A stretch of DNA of 64,000 bases from Geothrix sp. Its GTDB lineage: Bacteria > Acidobacteriota > Holophagae > Holophagales > Holophagaceae. The notes below the pieces were generated by a model that worked only from the letters and a program-made list of their open reading frames with translations, did no database searches and was not told the origin of the DNA. A program made the translations under genes and the position numbers. The stretch's first letter is position 1. Each line of letters begins with the position of its first letter. Of this stretch, positions 15,594 through 23,623 are shown one piece after another. The DNA lies in NCBI GenBank assembly GCA_030824075.1, contig JAVBYJ010000003.1, positions 1-64,000 of the forward strand, given 5' to 3'.

Positions 15594-18266
15594 ATGGCAC
15601 CGCTGCTCCGACACATTCCCGTGACCCCGCTGGACGAACTCCGCGCCTGGCTGGGCAACCCTGCCGAGGGGGATGCCGCCTCTCAGGCCCACCTGAACCA
15701 GCTGCTCTCACACCTCCGCCAGATGGCGCTCCCCGAGCTGGGCGGTCGCCTGGTCAAGGCCTCCTCCTCACCAGGACTGAAGCGGTTCATCTTCGGCCTC
15801 ACGGTCAAATTCGACTGGCCGGAATGGGTCCCCTGGCTCTTCCAGGCCCTTCAGCATGAGCAGGATCTGGGCGTGTTCGACGAGGGCTGCGCGGCCCTGG
15901 GCCGTCTGGAGATCCGGTCCGCCCGGGAAGCCCTCCAGAAACTCTCGGCCCTGCGCACGGACCCGGATCGCCAACTCATCCTGCGGCGCGAACTGGGCAC
16001 CCTCGAATCCCAGCAGCCCCTCAGCTTCTACCTCGGCCGCCTGCTAGAGGGAGAAAGCAACCCCCGCTTGGCCCATCAAGGGGCCCGCGGACTGGCGGCC
16101 ACCGCAGAACCCGGGGACCTGCCGACCCTTTGGGAAGCCATGGAAGGGGCTGATCCCCTCGCCTCCCGCCTGTTGCTGCGGGCCCTGGCTGAAATGCCGG
16201 GTGAAACCTCCAGTGCGGCCCTGATCGGCCGGTTCCAGGACACGTTGCACACCCTGGAAGATCTCGAGTGCCTCGACGCCCTCACCCATCGGGTGCAGGT
16301 CGGGGCCCGGACAGCGGCCCGGTCCGAACTGGCCCAGGCCCTGGCGACCCGGATGCAACCCAGGAAACCGGAGGCCGTCAAGGCCCTTGAGCAGTCCCTG
16401 ATCGAAGGGGACCAAGGCAACCCCCTGCCGGCCCTCGATCAGCTTCATGACGAGGCCAAGGGCCCCTATGAGCAGTTCCTCACCGAGGCCCTGACCATTC
16501 TGGTCGAAGGGAAGATCGCCCGCTTCAGCGCCATGGTCACCGAGGCCCAGGACATGGTCGCCAAACGGCGAATCCTTCTCGGCAACACCCTCAACCAGGT
16601 CTGCGAATGCCTTGTGCGGCAGGTGAACGCCGGCAGCTTGTCCCGCGACCAGGTCGTGCCGGTTCTTCAGGAGGCCTTCGAGCGGTTTTCCCACAGCGAG
16701 GGGCTGGACCACGCCTTCTGCTGTCTGGTGCCAGCGGCCAACCCGAGTGGCCTCGAAGGGATTCTTAAGGTCTCGGAGCCCAAGCGCCGAAGCACCTGCC
16801 TGGATGTGCTTGGCGCGCGGGAAGAGGACGCACTGGTGCCCTTCTTCCTGATGGCCATGCATGATCCCATCGTCGAAGTCGGACAACGGGCCATGCACCA
16901 TTTCGGGAAACTGCCCTCCAGTTTTCCAGCCGTCATGGAACTGTTCCGTTCCGGCCAGCCGGACCGCATCCGCACCGCGCTGAGGATCTTCACCGAGAAC
17001 GCGACCCAGGCCGCGGCCGAGCCGCTGATGGCCTTTCTCAAGACCGATGTGAGGGATGACCTTCTGCTTGAAGGTGTGGAAGCTCTGGGCTCCATCCGCT
17101 GCGCCATCGCGGCCCCCGTGCTGCTCGACCTCCTCCACGACGGCAAGCCCATCCGGCTTCAGGAGGCCCTGGTCGAGGCCCTCGCCAACCTCGCCACGCC
17201 GGAAGCCAGCCTCGGACTGCTCGCCAAATCCGCCCATCTCAAGCCGCCCCAGGTGCTCATGAGTGCCCTGGAGGGCACCCTCGCGGCCTTCCCCGGGTTT
17301 GAACGGCCACTCCCGCACGATGCTCTGCCCCTACTGGAGCAGCTCATCACTCGCTGCTGCGATGAGCGGGAGGGAGAGGGCCAGCGCCTGCGGGCGATCC
17401 TGGCCACCCTGAACCTCTACTGTTTCGATCAGGCGCTCTATGCCCGCCTGAACGAAGCGATCTCAGATTTCCTCTTCGCCCTCCGAACCAAGGGCGATTG
17501 GGATCGAGAAACCAACGACCAGGTCGCCGCCGTCGTGAAGGAGCTTGGGCGACGCAGCGCCAGCCTGGGACACATCGCCAGCAAAGAGGAAATGGTCCGT
17601 GCCCTCATCAAAGGTGTGCCAAATCAGGGCCCCGGGAGAACCCCGGCGCTTCTGGCCCTCCGCGAGGCCATCCAGGACGACGAGTTCATCATGCGACCCG
17701 AACTCGCCCAGGAGCTGGCTGCCTTCGTCCGGACGGAACTCGACTCGAAGGATCAGGATTGGCGTGAACTCGCCCGGCTTTGCGACATCGCTGGTCTCAC
17801 CCGGCAGTCCACCCTCGTGGATCCCCTCAAGGACCTGTTTGCCCGTGCCGCGGGCCTGGGCCTCCGAAGCGCAGCCAAGGATGCACTCCTGGCCCTGGGT
17901 CTGGATGAGGCCGAGATCACCCGCCGCCCGCCGATCCGAACCATCCTGCTGCTGGAGCCCAGCGCCTTCTTCCGCAAGCGGTTGCTCACGGCCCTCAGTC
18001 CGGGCTGGGAGGTGCGCGAGGCCGGGAGCCGAGCCGAGGCCGCACCGATGCTGTCCGAACGCCCCGTGGATCTGCTCATTTCCGAACAGACCGATGCCAC
18101 CGGCGATCTTCGCCCCTGGTTGAAGATGCAGTGCGAAACCCGGCGCTGTCGCCAGGTCCTCCTATCCACCGCCGCCCGCGACACCAGCCCCGGCCAGCCC
18201 TGGCTTCTGGGCGTGCTGTACAAACCCTACGCCCCTGAACAACTCCTGAAGGCCCTGGAGCCCTGA
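15594..18266 (+). CDS. HEAT-repeat protein with a C-terminal pseudo-receiver domain
   Basis: An 890-aa cytosolic protein. Residues 1 to about 760 are leucine/alanine-rich alpha-helical repeats of HEAT/PBS type (for example LLEGVEALGSIRCAIAAPVL). The last 110 residues read like a response-regulator receiver (TILLLEPSAFFRKRLL, VDLLISEQTD, LYKPYAPEQLLKAL). The phospho-acceptor Asp is replaced by Glu831 and only one of the N-terminal acidic residues remains, while the KP motif is kept. The ATG at 15594 has GGGAGG close upstream; an ATG at 15549 lacks a ribosome site. It probably acts as a non-phosphorylatable scaffold. Confidence 0.72.
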   Translation: MAPLLRHIPVTPLDELRAWLGNPAEGDAASQAHLNQLLSHLRQMALPELGGRLVKASSSPGLKRFIFGLTVKFDWPEWVPWLFQALQHEQDLGVFDEGCAALGRLEIRSAREALQKLSALRTDPDRQLILRRELGTLESQQPLSFYLGRLLEGESNPRLAHQGARGLAATAEPGDLPTLWEAMEGADPLASRLLLRALAEMPGETSSAALIGRFQDTLHTLEDLECLDALTHRVQVGARTAARSELAQALATRMQPRKPEAVKALEQSLIEGDQGNPLPALDQLHDEAKGPYEQFLTEALTILVEGKIARFSAMVTEAQDMVAKRRILLGNTLNQVCECLVRQVNAGSLSRDQVVPVLQEAFERFSHSEGLDHAFCCLVPAANPSGLEGILKVSEPKRRSTCLDVLGAREEDALVPFFLMAMHDPIVEVGQRAMHHFGKLPSSFPAVMELFRSGQPDRIRTALRIFTENATQAAAEPLMAFLKTDVRDDLLLEGVEALGSIRCAIAAPVLLDLLHDGKPIRLQEALVEALANLATPEASLGLLAKSAHLKPPQVLMSALEGTLAAFPGFERPLPHDALPLLEQLITRCCDEREGEGQRLRAILATLNLYCFDQALYARLNEAISDFLFALRTKGDWDRETNDQVAAVVKELGRRSASLGHIASKEEMVRALIKGVPNQGPGRTPALLALREAIQDDEFIMRPELAQELAAFVRTELDSKDQDWRELARLCDIAGLTRQSTLVDPLKDLFARAAGLGLRSAAKDALLALGLDEAEITRRPPIRTILLLEPSAFFRKRLLTALSPGWEVREAGSRAEAAPMLSERPVDLLISEQTDATGDLRPWLKMQCETRRCRQVLLSTAARDTSPGQPWLLGVLYKPYAPEQLLKALEP

Positions 18267-18407
18267 TCCGATCCGGGCGGCTATCCTTAGAGACCGTTTT
18301 GAAATCATCGGCGCTTCTGGTTTTACATGGCGGCGCTTGACGCCGTACTCGCCACCAGGACGAACCCATCCTTTCTGAGCGACGGCATTACCGAATTCGA
18401 GGCCTCC

Positions 18408-19877
18408 ATGCTTGTCCCGTCCTCCCGGTTGCGCCCCCTGGCTGTCCTCTTCTGTGCCCTGCCGGTCCTGGTCCAGGGGCAGGATGCCGAGTTGGGTGAG
18501 CGGCTGTACCGCAGCGGCGAACGGGCCTATTCGGCCAAGGCCCACAAGGAGGCGCTGGAAACCTGGGGACAACTGCTGCAGGCGGATCCCAAGAGTGAAT
18601 TCGCCCCTCGCGCCCTCCTGAAGCTGGCCCGGCACCAGATGGAAGTGGAGCGCAAACCCGAGGCCGCGATGCCCTACCTCGACCGCCTCCGGACCGAATA
18701 CATCAAGTCCCCCGAAGCCGCCGAGGGCTTCCTCCTCCGGGGCATCCTCCTGGCGGGGCAGGCCCGTCGGCCCGCGGAGCTGAAGGGCGCCATGGCGGAG
18801 TTCAACCGGGTTCTTGATCTCTTCCCGGGAGCCCCTGCGTGTGGCGAGGCGCGGTTTCACCTCGGCCGAGCCTGGCAGGGTCAAGGGCAATGGGGCCGCG
18901 CCCTCCAGCAGTTCATCGAGAGCTTTCGCCTGCACCCTGGTTCCGCCGTGGCCGCCCAGGCCATGTTCGAGGCCGCCGAAACCCTTGATGTGATGGGTGA
19001 CCTGCCGGGCTGCCTCCGGATGCTTCAACGCCTGCGCCTCGAGGCCCCCCAGAGCCCGGAGGCGAAGGAGGCCGCCTGGCGCATGGCGGTCCGAGTGAAA
19101 CAGCGCCTGCAGAAACCTCCGCTCCGGAACGAAGGCCCATGGCCCGGGGGCCGAACCAAGTGGCTCAAGACCCCCACCCTGCTGGCCCAGGCCCCCGATG
19201 GGGATTTGCTGATTTTCCAGAACGACCTCGACCGGGCCTTCCGCCTGCATGAAAGCGAGCTAACGCCGCAGGGGCCCGCCGCGCCAGGGACGCGGGCCCT
19301 GCTCTCAGGACCCACGGGAGCGCTCTGGCTGCTGTCCAAAAATGGACTTGTCCGTGACGACTCCCCAACTACCCAGCCCCTCGGCCCGCTGGGTTCAATT
19401 TCAGGAGCCGCCCTGGATCGCTGGGGCAACCTCTGGGTGGCGGACGCCAAGACGCCGGCGCTGACCCTGTTCGCCCCCGAGGGTGGCGCACGGACCGTGG
19501 CTTCTCCGACAGCCAACGCCCTGGCGCCCCTGAGCGCGGGTGGCGTGGTCATTGCCGCGGACGTAGACCGCAAGCTCCTCTTCCTGGACGGCGACGGACA
19601 GCCCCGCATCGTCGTGCCCTATGGCAAGGATCTCCCCGCGCCCTTCCGCTCCGTGATCGCCTTGGCCACGGATGGTGCCGGCCAGGTGGCGGCCCTGGTG
19701 GATGGCGGCGACTTCGGCGAAGGTGTGGTGATCTTCGGGCCCGATGGCGCCACCCTGCGCCACGCCACCTTCAAGGCCCTGGGCCTGAGTGGGCGCATCG
19801 TCTCCCTGGCCCTGGATCGCACCGGTGGCTTGATTCTTTGCGATCGCCGCAACGATCTTCTGATCCGGTTGAACTGA
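18408..19877 (+). CDS. exported TPR and beta-propeller-like protein
   Basis: A 489-aa protein with a signal peptide (PLAVLFCALPVLVQGQ). Residues about 25-230 carry TPR repeats of the YbgF/BamD kind (LYRSGERAYSAKAHKEALE, GEARFHLGRAWQGQGQW). The C-terminal 250 residues have regularly spaced strand motifs (GALWLLSKNG, DRWGNLWVADAK, DRTGGLILCDRR), as in NHL/SGL propellers. The ATG at 18408 has GAGG upstream. The next gene begins 1 bp after the stop, so the two are coupled. Probably an envelope assembly scaffold; the exact role is unknown. Confidence 0.72.
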   Translation: MLVPSSRLRPLAVLFCALPVLVQGQDAELGERLYRSGERAYSAKAHKEALETWGQLLQADPKSEFAPRALLKLARHQMEVERKPEAAMPYLDRLRTEYIKSPEAAEGFLLRGILLAGQARRPAELKGAMAEFNRVLDLFPGAPACGEARFHLGRAWQGQGQWGRALQQFIESFRLHPGSAVAAQAMFEAAETLDVMGDLPGCLRMLQRLRLEAPQSPEAKEAAWRMAVRVKQRLQKPPLRNEGPWPGGRTKWLKTPTLLAQAPDGDLLIFQNDLDRAFRLHESELTPQGPAAPGTRALLSGPTGALWLLSKNGLVRDDSPTTQPLGPLGSISGAALDRWGNLWVADAKTPALTLFAPEGGARTVASPTANALAPLSAGGVVIAADVDRKLLFLDGDGQPRIVVPYGKDLPAPFRSVIALATDGAGQVAALVDGGDFGEGVVIFGPDGATLRHATFKALGLSGRIVSLALDRTGGLILCDRRNDLLIRLN

Positions 19878-19878
19878 T

Positions 19879-21906
19879 ATGCGATTCCGATACCTGCTGA
19901 CCCTTCCCCTTCTTTGCCTCGCCCTTTGGGGCCAGGATGCCGCGCTCAAGGACACCTTCCTTCAGGCCAAGGCCCTCTGGGCCACCCAGGGCGACCGGGA
20001 GGGTGCCACCACGCGCTTTGACAGCGTCGTGGCGGCGCTCGCCCCGAAGGCCGCCGGCCTGGAACCCGAATGGACGCAGGTGCTGTGCGAAAGCTACAAC
20101 TGGCTCGCTGTCCTTGATGACCGCAGCGCCCAGACCAGGCCCCGCGCACAGATCCGCCTCCAGGCCCTCATCGATCTCAACCCGGATTTCGAGGTGGACC
20201 GCGCCCTGACCTCCCAGCGCCTCGCGTCCCTCTTCGACCGGATGAAGGGTGAGAAATATGCGCTGGTCAAACTGAGCTATGCGCCGGAGGGTGGCCGCCT
20301 CCTCGTGGATGGCCGGCCCGGCCTGCCGCTGACCCGGAAGTTTCTTCCCTTTGGCACCCACAAGCTGACCTATACGCGGCCCGGCCATGCCCCCGCCGAA
20401 ATCACCCTTGAGCTTGGCGGACGCGAAGCCAAATCAGCCGACTTCAAGCTCACGCGGACCGCTTCCACCATCACCCTCTATGTGCAACCGAGCGATGTGG
20501 AAATCCTGTTGGACGGTCAGAGCCTCGGATACGCCATCGGGAAAGCCGGCCCCGAGGCAGCGCCCCTCGCCCTTTCCCTGGGGCTGCGGCCCGAGGAGCT
20601 TTCCGCGCCCTTCATCATTCCCGAGCTCACGCCCGGCAAGCATCGTCTCGAACTGCGTGCATCCTGTTTCCGGACCAAGGTGCTCGAACTGGGCGCAGAG
20701 CTCGCGACACCCGCGGCCGACCACACCCTCGAACCCATCCGGATGGAATCATCCAAGGGGACGCTGTCCGTGAGCTCCGCCTGGCCCGGGGGCGAACTGT
20801 TCCTTTCGGGTCAGAGCCGGGGACCGCTTCCGGTGGCGAACCTTCCCGTCTGCTCGGGTCCCTATGACCTGCTGGTGCGTTTCCCGGGGGGCGGATTCTC
20901 CCAGCGCATCACCATCAAGGAGGGCAAGTCCCTCGGCCTGGAGGCCCGGCCGAAACCTCGCCTGGCCTTTGCTGGTCTGGAAAGCGGGGACTTCACGGGC
21001 CGCGCCCGATTCCTGGCCCAGCTCGAAGCCCTTGGAGGTCGCCTCCAATCCTTGGCCTACCTGCCCACCCGCCCGGATGAACCGCCCCGCGACGCTCTGG
21101 CTCGCCTGAAGGCTTCCCGGGAAGCAGAGCTGGTGCTATTCGCCCGGCCCGTGCCGGACAAAGTCATCCACCGTGTCGAACTGGTCCTGGCCACGCTCGA
21201 TGGGGAGGAGGAGCGCCTCCTCGTGAAGCCGCTGGAGCAGGATCCGCTGGATACCCTGGTCGCGCGCCTCAACTCGGTCCCGCGCCTTCAGCAGCCGGGT
21301 CTGGGTCTTTCGCTCCTGGACGTCCCCGGTGAACCCGGACCCTGGGTGCTGGCCGCGTCGGACCTGGCCCTAAAGGCCGGCATTCAGGTCGGGAAACCCA
21401 TCCTCCAACTCCAGGGGAAAACGGTCGCCACGGCACAGGTATTCCAGCAGATGGTGGAGGCCGCCACGGGACCCATGGCCGTGAGCCAGGAGGGCCTCAC
21501 CTTGACCCTGCCCGTCCAGACCGAGGCCCTGGAGATCCCCCTGGGCTCCCCGGAGTCCTGTTACCCGGCGGTGCTCGCCCAGCTGCGCCTTCTGTACACC
21601 GGGGCCAAAGGCGACGAGGCCAACCTGATCAGGCTGAACCAGGCCCTGGTCCTCATGCATGTCCGGAAGTACGACAAGGCCATCGAGCTGTTCCGCGACG
21701 CGCGGCTCAGCACCGTCCGGGGCGTCAGCCAGGGCACCATCGACTACCACACGGGCCTCTGCTTCCTTCGCCTGGGCACCACCTATCAGTCCGAAGCCGG
21801 GCAGGCATTTCGTCAGGCCCTGAAGTATCCTCAGTCAACCCTTCTCGGTCCCGATGGTCCCCTGGTCGCCCCCCTGGCCAGGCAGGCGCTCGAAGACCTG
21901 AAGTGA
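19879..21906 (+). CDS. exported PEGA-domain protein with a PDZ-like region
   Basis: A 675-aa protein with a signal peptide (YLLTLPLLCLALWGQ). PEGA-type strands appear at about residues 130-190 (LSYAPEGGRLLVDGRPG, HKLTYTRPGHAPAEITL) and again around LYVQPSDVEILLDGQSLG. A PDZ-like stretch follows (GLSLLDVPGEPGPWV, LALKAGIQVGKPILQLQGKTV). The tail is TPR-like (LNQALVLMHVRKYDKAIELF). It is coupled to the preceding TPR/propeller gene and precedes a one-helix membrane protein. Together they look like an envelope complex; the partner is unknown. Confidence 0.72.
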   Translation: MRFRYLLTLPLLCLALWGQDAALKDTFLQAKALWATQGDREGATTRFDSVVAALAPKAAGLEPEWTQVLCESYNWLAVLDDRSAQTRPRAQIRLQALIDLNPDFEVDRALTSQRLASLFDRMKGEKYALVKLSYAPEGGRLLVDGRPGLPLTRKFLPFGTHKLTYTRPGHAPAEITLELGGREAKSADFKLTRTASTITLYVQPSDVEILLDGQSLGYAIGKAGPEAAPLALSLGLRPEELSAPFIIPELTPGKHRLELRASCFRTKVLELGAELATPAADHTLEPIRMESSKGTLSVSSAWPGGELFLSGQSRGPLPVANLPVCSGPYDLLVRFPGGGFSQRITIKEGKSLGLEARPKPRLAFAGLESGDFTGRARFLAQLEALGGRLQSLAYLPTRPDEPPRDALARLKASREAELVLFARPVPDKVIHRVELVLATLDGEEERLLVKPLEQDPLDTLVARLNSVPRLQQPGLGLSLLDVPGEPGPWVLAASDLALKAGIQVGKPILQLQGKTVATAQVFQQMVEAATGPMAVSQEGLTLTLPVQTEALEIPLGSPESCYPAVLAQLRLLYTGAKGDEANLIRLNQALVLMHVRKYDKAIELFRDARLSTVRGVSQGTIDYHTGLCFLRLGTTYQSEAGQAFRQALKYPQSTLLGPDGPLVAPLARQALEDLK

Positions 21907-21919
21907 GGCGGAGGAACCC

Positions 21920-22309
21920 ATGCGACATCAGCGCGGTGAAGGCAAGATCGGGTGCATCGTCTCCCTGCTCGTCATGGGCGTGCTGGGAGGAGCGGCTATC
22001 AAGGTCGTGCCGGTCTACTACGGCAATAGCGAACTAATCGATGCCTGCAATTTCATCGCCAGCGGCGCCAGCAAGAAACCCATCGAGACCCTCGAACGGG
22101 AAGTGAAGGACAGAGCTAGGGAGCTGGGGGTCATCGAGGCCTTGACCGACAAGGGCGCCATACGCATCACCAAGAGCGGAAGCGGGGACACCGGAACCTG
22201 CACCATCATCCTCCGCTACAAGCGCACCATTGATTTCTACGGCGCCTACAAGTGGACCATGGTGACCGATAAGCGAATCTCCAAGCCCATCTTCGAAAAC
22301 ATCAGCTGA
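21920..22309 (+). CDS. DUF4845-like single-span membrane protein
   Basis: A 129-aa protein with one N-terminal transmembrane helix (IGCIVSLLVMGVLGGAAIKV) followed by the VVPVYY motif and a soluble alpha/beta domain. This architecture resembles the DUF4845 family (pilin-like, periplasmic). It follows the PEGA gene by 13 bp on the same strand with GGAGG upstream, so it is probably the last gene of that operon. Function unknown. Confidence 0.65.
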   Translation: MRHQRGEGKIGCIVSLLVMGVLGGAAIKVVPVYYGNSELIDACNFIASGASKKPIETLEREVKDRARELGVIEALTDKGAIRITKSGSGDTGTCTIILRYKRTIDFYGAYKWTMVTDKRISKPIFENIS

Positions 22310-22351
22310 TCTTGCCTTGCGGTCCGGGCCGCCCCGCGGCACCCTGCCCTC

Positions 22352-23623
22352 ATGCATCTGTCACTTCCTGAAGACAGCCGTCTCGGCTCCGGCGAGGCTT
22401 TGCGCCCCGTGCGGGTTCCGGGCTCCAAATCCGCCACCAACCGGGCCCTGCTGCTGGCGGCCATGGCTCCGGGTGAGAGCCTCCTGCGGGGCGGGCTGGA
22501 AGCTGAGGATACGCGTTGGATGCGGCAGGCTCTGAGGGGGCTGGGATTGCCCCTGGAGGACCAGGGGGAACCCTGGCGCCTGCTTGGGGGGCAGCGTCCC
22601 CACGCCGAGGGTCCGCTTTGGCTCGGGGCCTCCGGCACCACCTTGCGCTTCCTGCTGCCCTGGCTGGCCCTCGCGGCCGAGGGGCCCGTCCGGTTGGAGG
22701 GCGATCCCCGGCTCTTCGAGCGGCCCCTGGGACCCCTGCTGGACCCCCTCCAGGCCCTGGGTGCCCGCTGGTCGCCCGAGGCGGCGGGAGCCTGGCTGCA
22801 TCCAACCCCGGTTCCACCCCGGCGATTGGATCTCCGGGTGGACGCTCACCTCAGCAGCCAGTTTCTGTCGGGTCTGGCTCTGGCCGCCGCGACCCTGCCG
22901 GGCGATAGCCTCCTCACCTGGACCGAGGCGGCCAGCCCCAGCTACCTGGGCCTCACGACCCAGTGGCTGCGCCGCTTCGGTTGTCCGGCCGAGCTGGAGC
23001 CAGGACAGTGGCGGATCCCCGGTGGCACCCTCGCTCCCCGGAACCTGGAGCTGCCGGGTGACTGGAGTGGCGCCGCCGCCTTTCTCGCGGCCTCGGCTGT
23101 CACCGGACGAAGCCTTCGGCTGGGCCCCCTGGATCCAGAGGATGCTCAGGGGGACCGGGCCATGGTGGCGATTCTCGGGGCGGCCGGATGCGCGGTCCGC
23201 TGGGTGGAACCGCAGATCCTGGAGGTTTCTGGCCGCTTGCAGCGGGGCCTGGATGCGGACCTGTCGGCCTGCCCCGACCTGGGCCCCGTACTCGCGGCCC
23301 TGGCGGCCCTGGCACCGGGACCCTCTGAACTGCGAGGCCTCCACACCCTGCCCCTCAAGGAATGTGACCGCCTGGACGCCTCCGCTGAACTGGTGCGCTG
23401 GCTGGGCGGCCACGCACAGGTGATCGGCGACCACACCCTGCGCATCGCCCCGGGAAGTCCCTCCCCGGACCGGGCGCCCTTTGATCCCAGGAACGACCAC
23501 CGCATGGCCTTCGCCGCCGCCCTGGGCGGGTTGCGCTGGGGCGGCGGCCTTCGAAACCCCCAGTGCGTCGCAAAGACCTTTCCGGATTTCTGGAATGTCT
23601 GGCGGGGGATGCTCGGATGTTGA
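22352..23623 (+). CDS. aroA: 3-phosphoshikimate 1-carboxyvinyltransferase (EPSP synthase)
   Basis: A 423-aa shikimate-pathway enzyme joining PEP to shikimate-3-phosphate. Visible landmarks: VPGSKSATNRALLLAA near the N-terminus, LGASGTTLRFLLPW for substrate binding, LKECDRLDASAELV, and NDHRMAFAAAL near the C-terminus. The length fits the family. The start lies 42 bp after the DUF4845-like gene. Its 3' end overlaps the start of the large sigma-54 activator by 7 bp, so the two may be translated together. Confidence 0.93.
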   Translation: MHLSLPEDSRLGSGEALRPVRVPGSKSATNRALLLAAMAPGESLLRGGLEAEDTRWMRQALRGLGLPLEDQGEPWRLLGGQRPHAEGPLWLGASGTTLRFLLPWLALAAEGPVRLEGDPRLFERPLGPLLDPLQALGARWSPEAAGAWLHPTPVPPRRLDLRVDAHLSSQFLSGLALAAATLPGDSLLTWTEAASPSYLGLTTQWLRRFGCPAELEPGQWRIPGGTLAPRNLELPGDWSGAAAFLAASAVTGRSLRLGPLDPEDAQGDRAMVAILGAAGCAVRWVEPQILEVSGRLQRGLDADLSACPDLGPVLAALAALAPGPSELRGLHTLPLKECDRLDASAELVRWLGGHAQVIGDHTLRIAPGSPSPDRAPFDPRNDHRMAFAAALGGLRWGGGLRNPQCVAKTFPDFWNVWRGMLGC

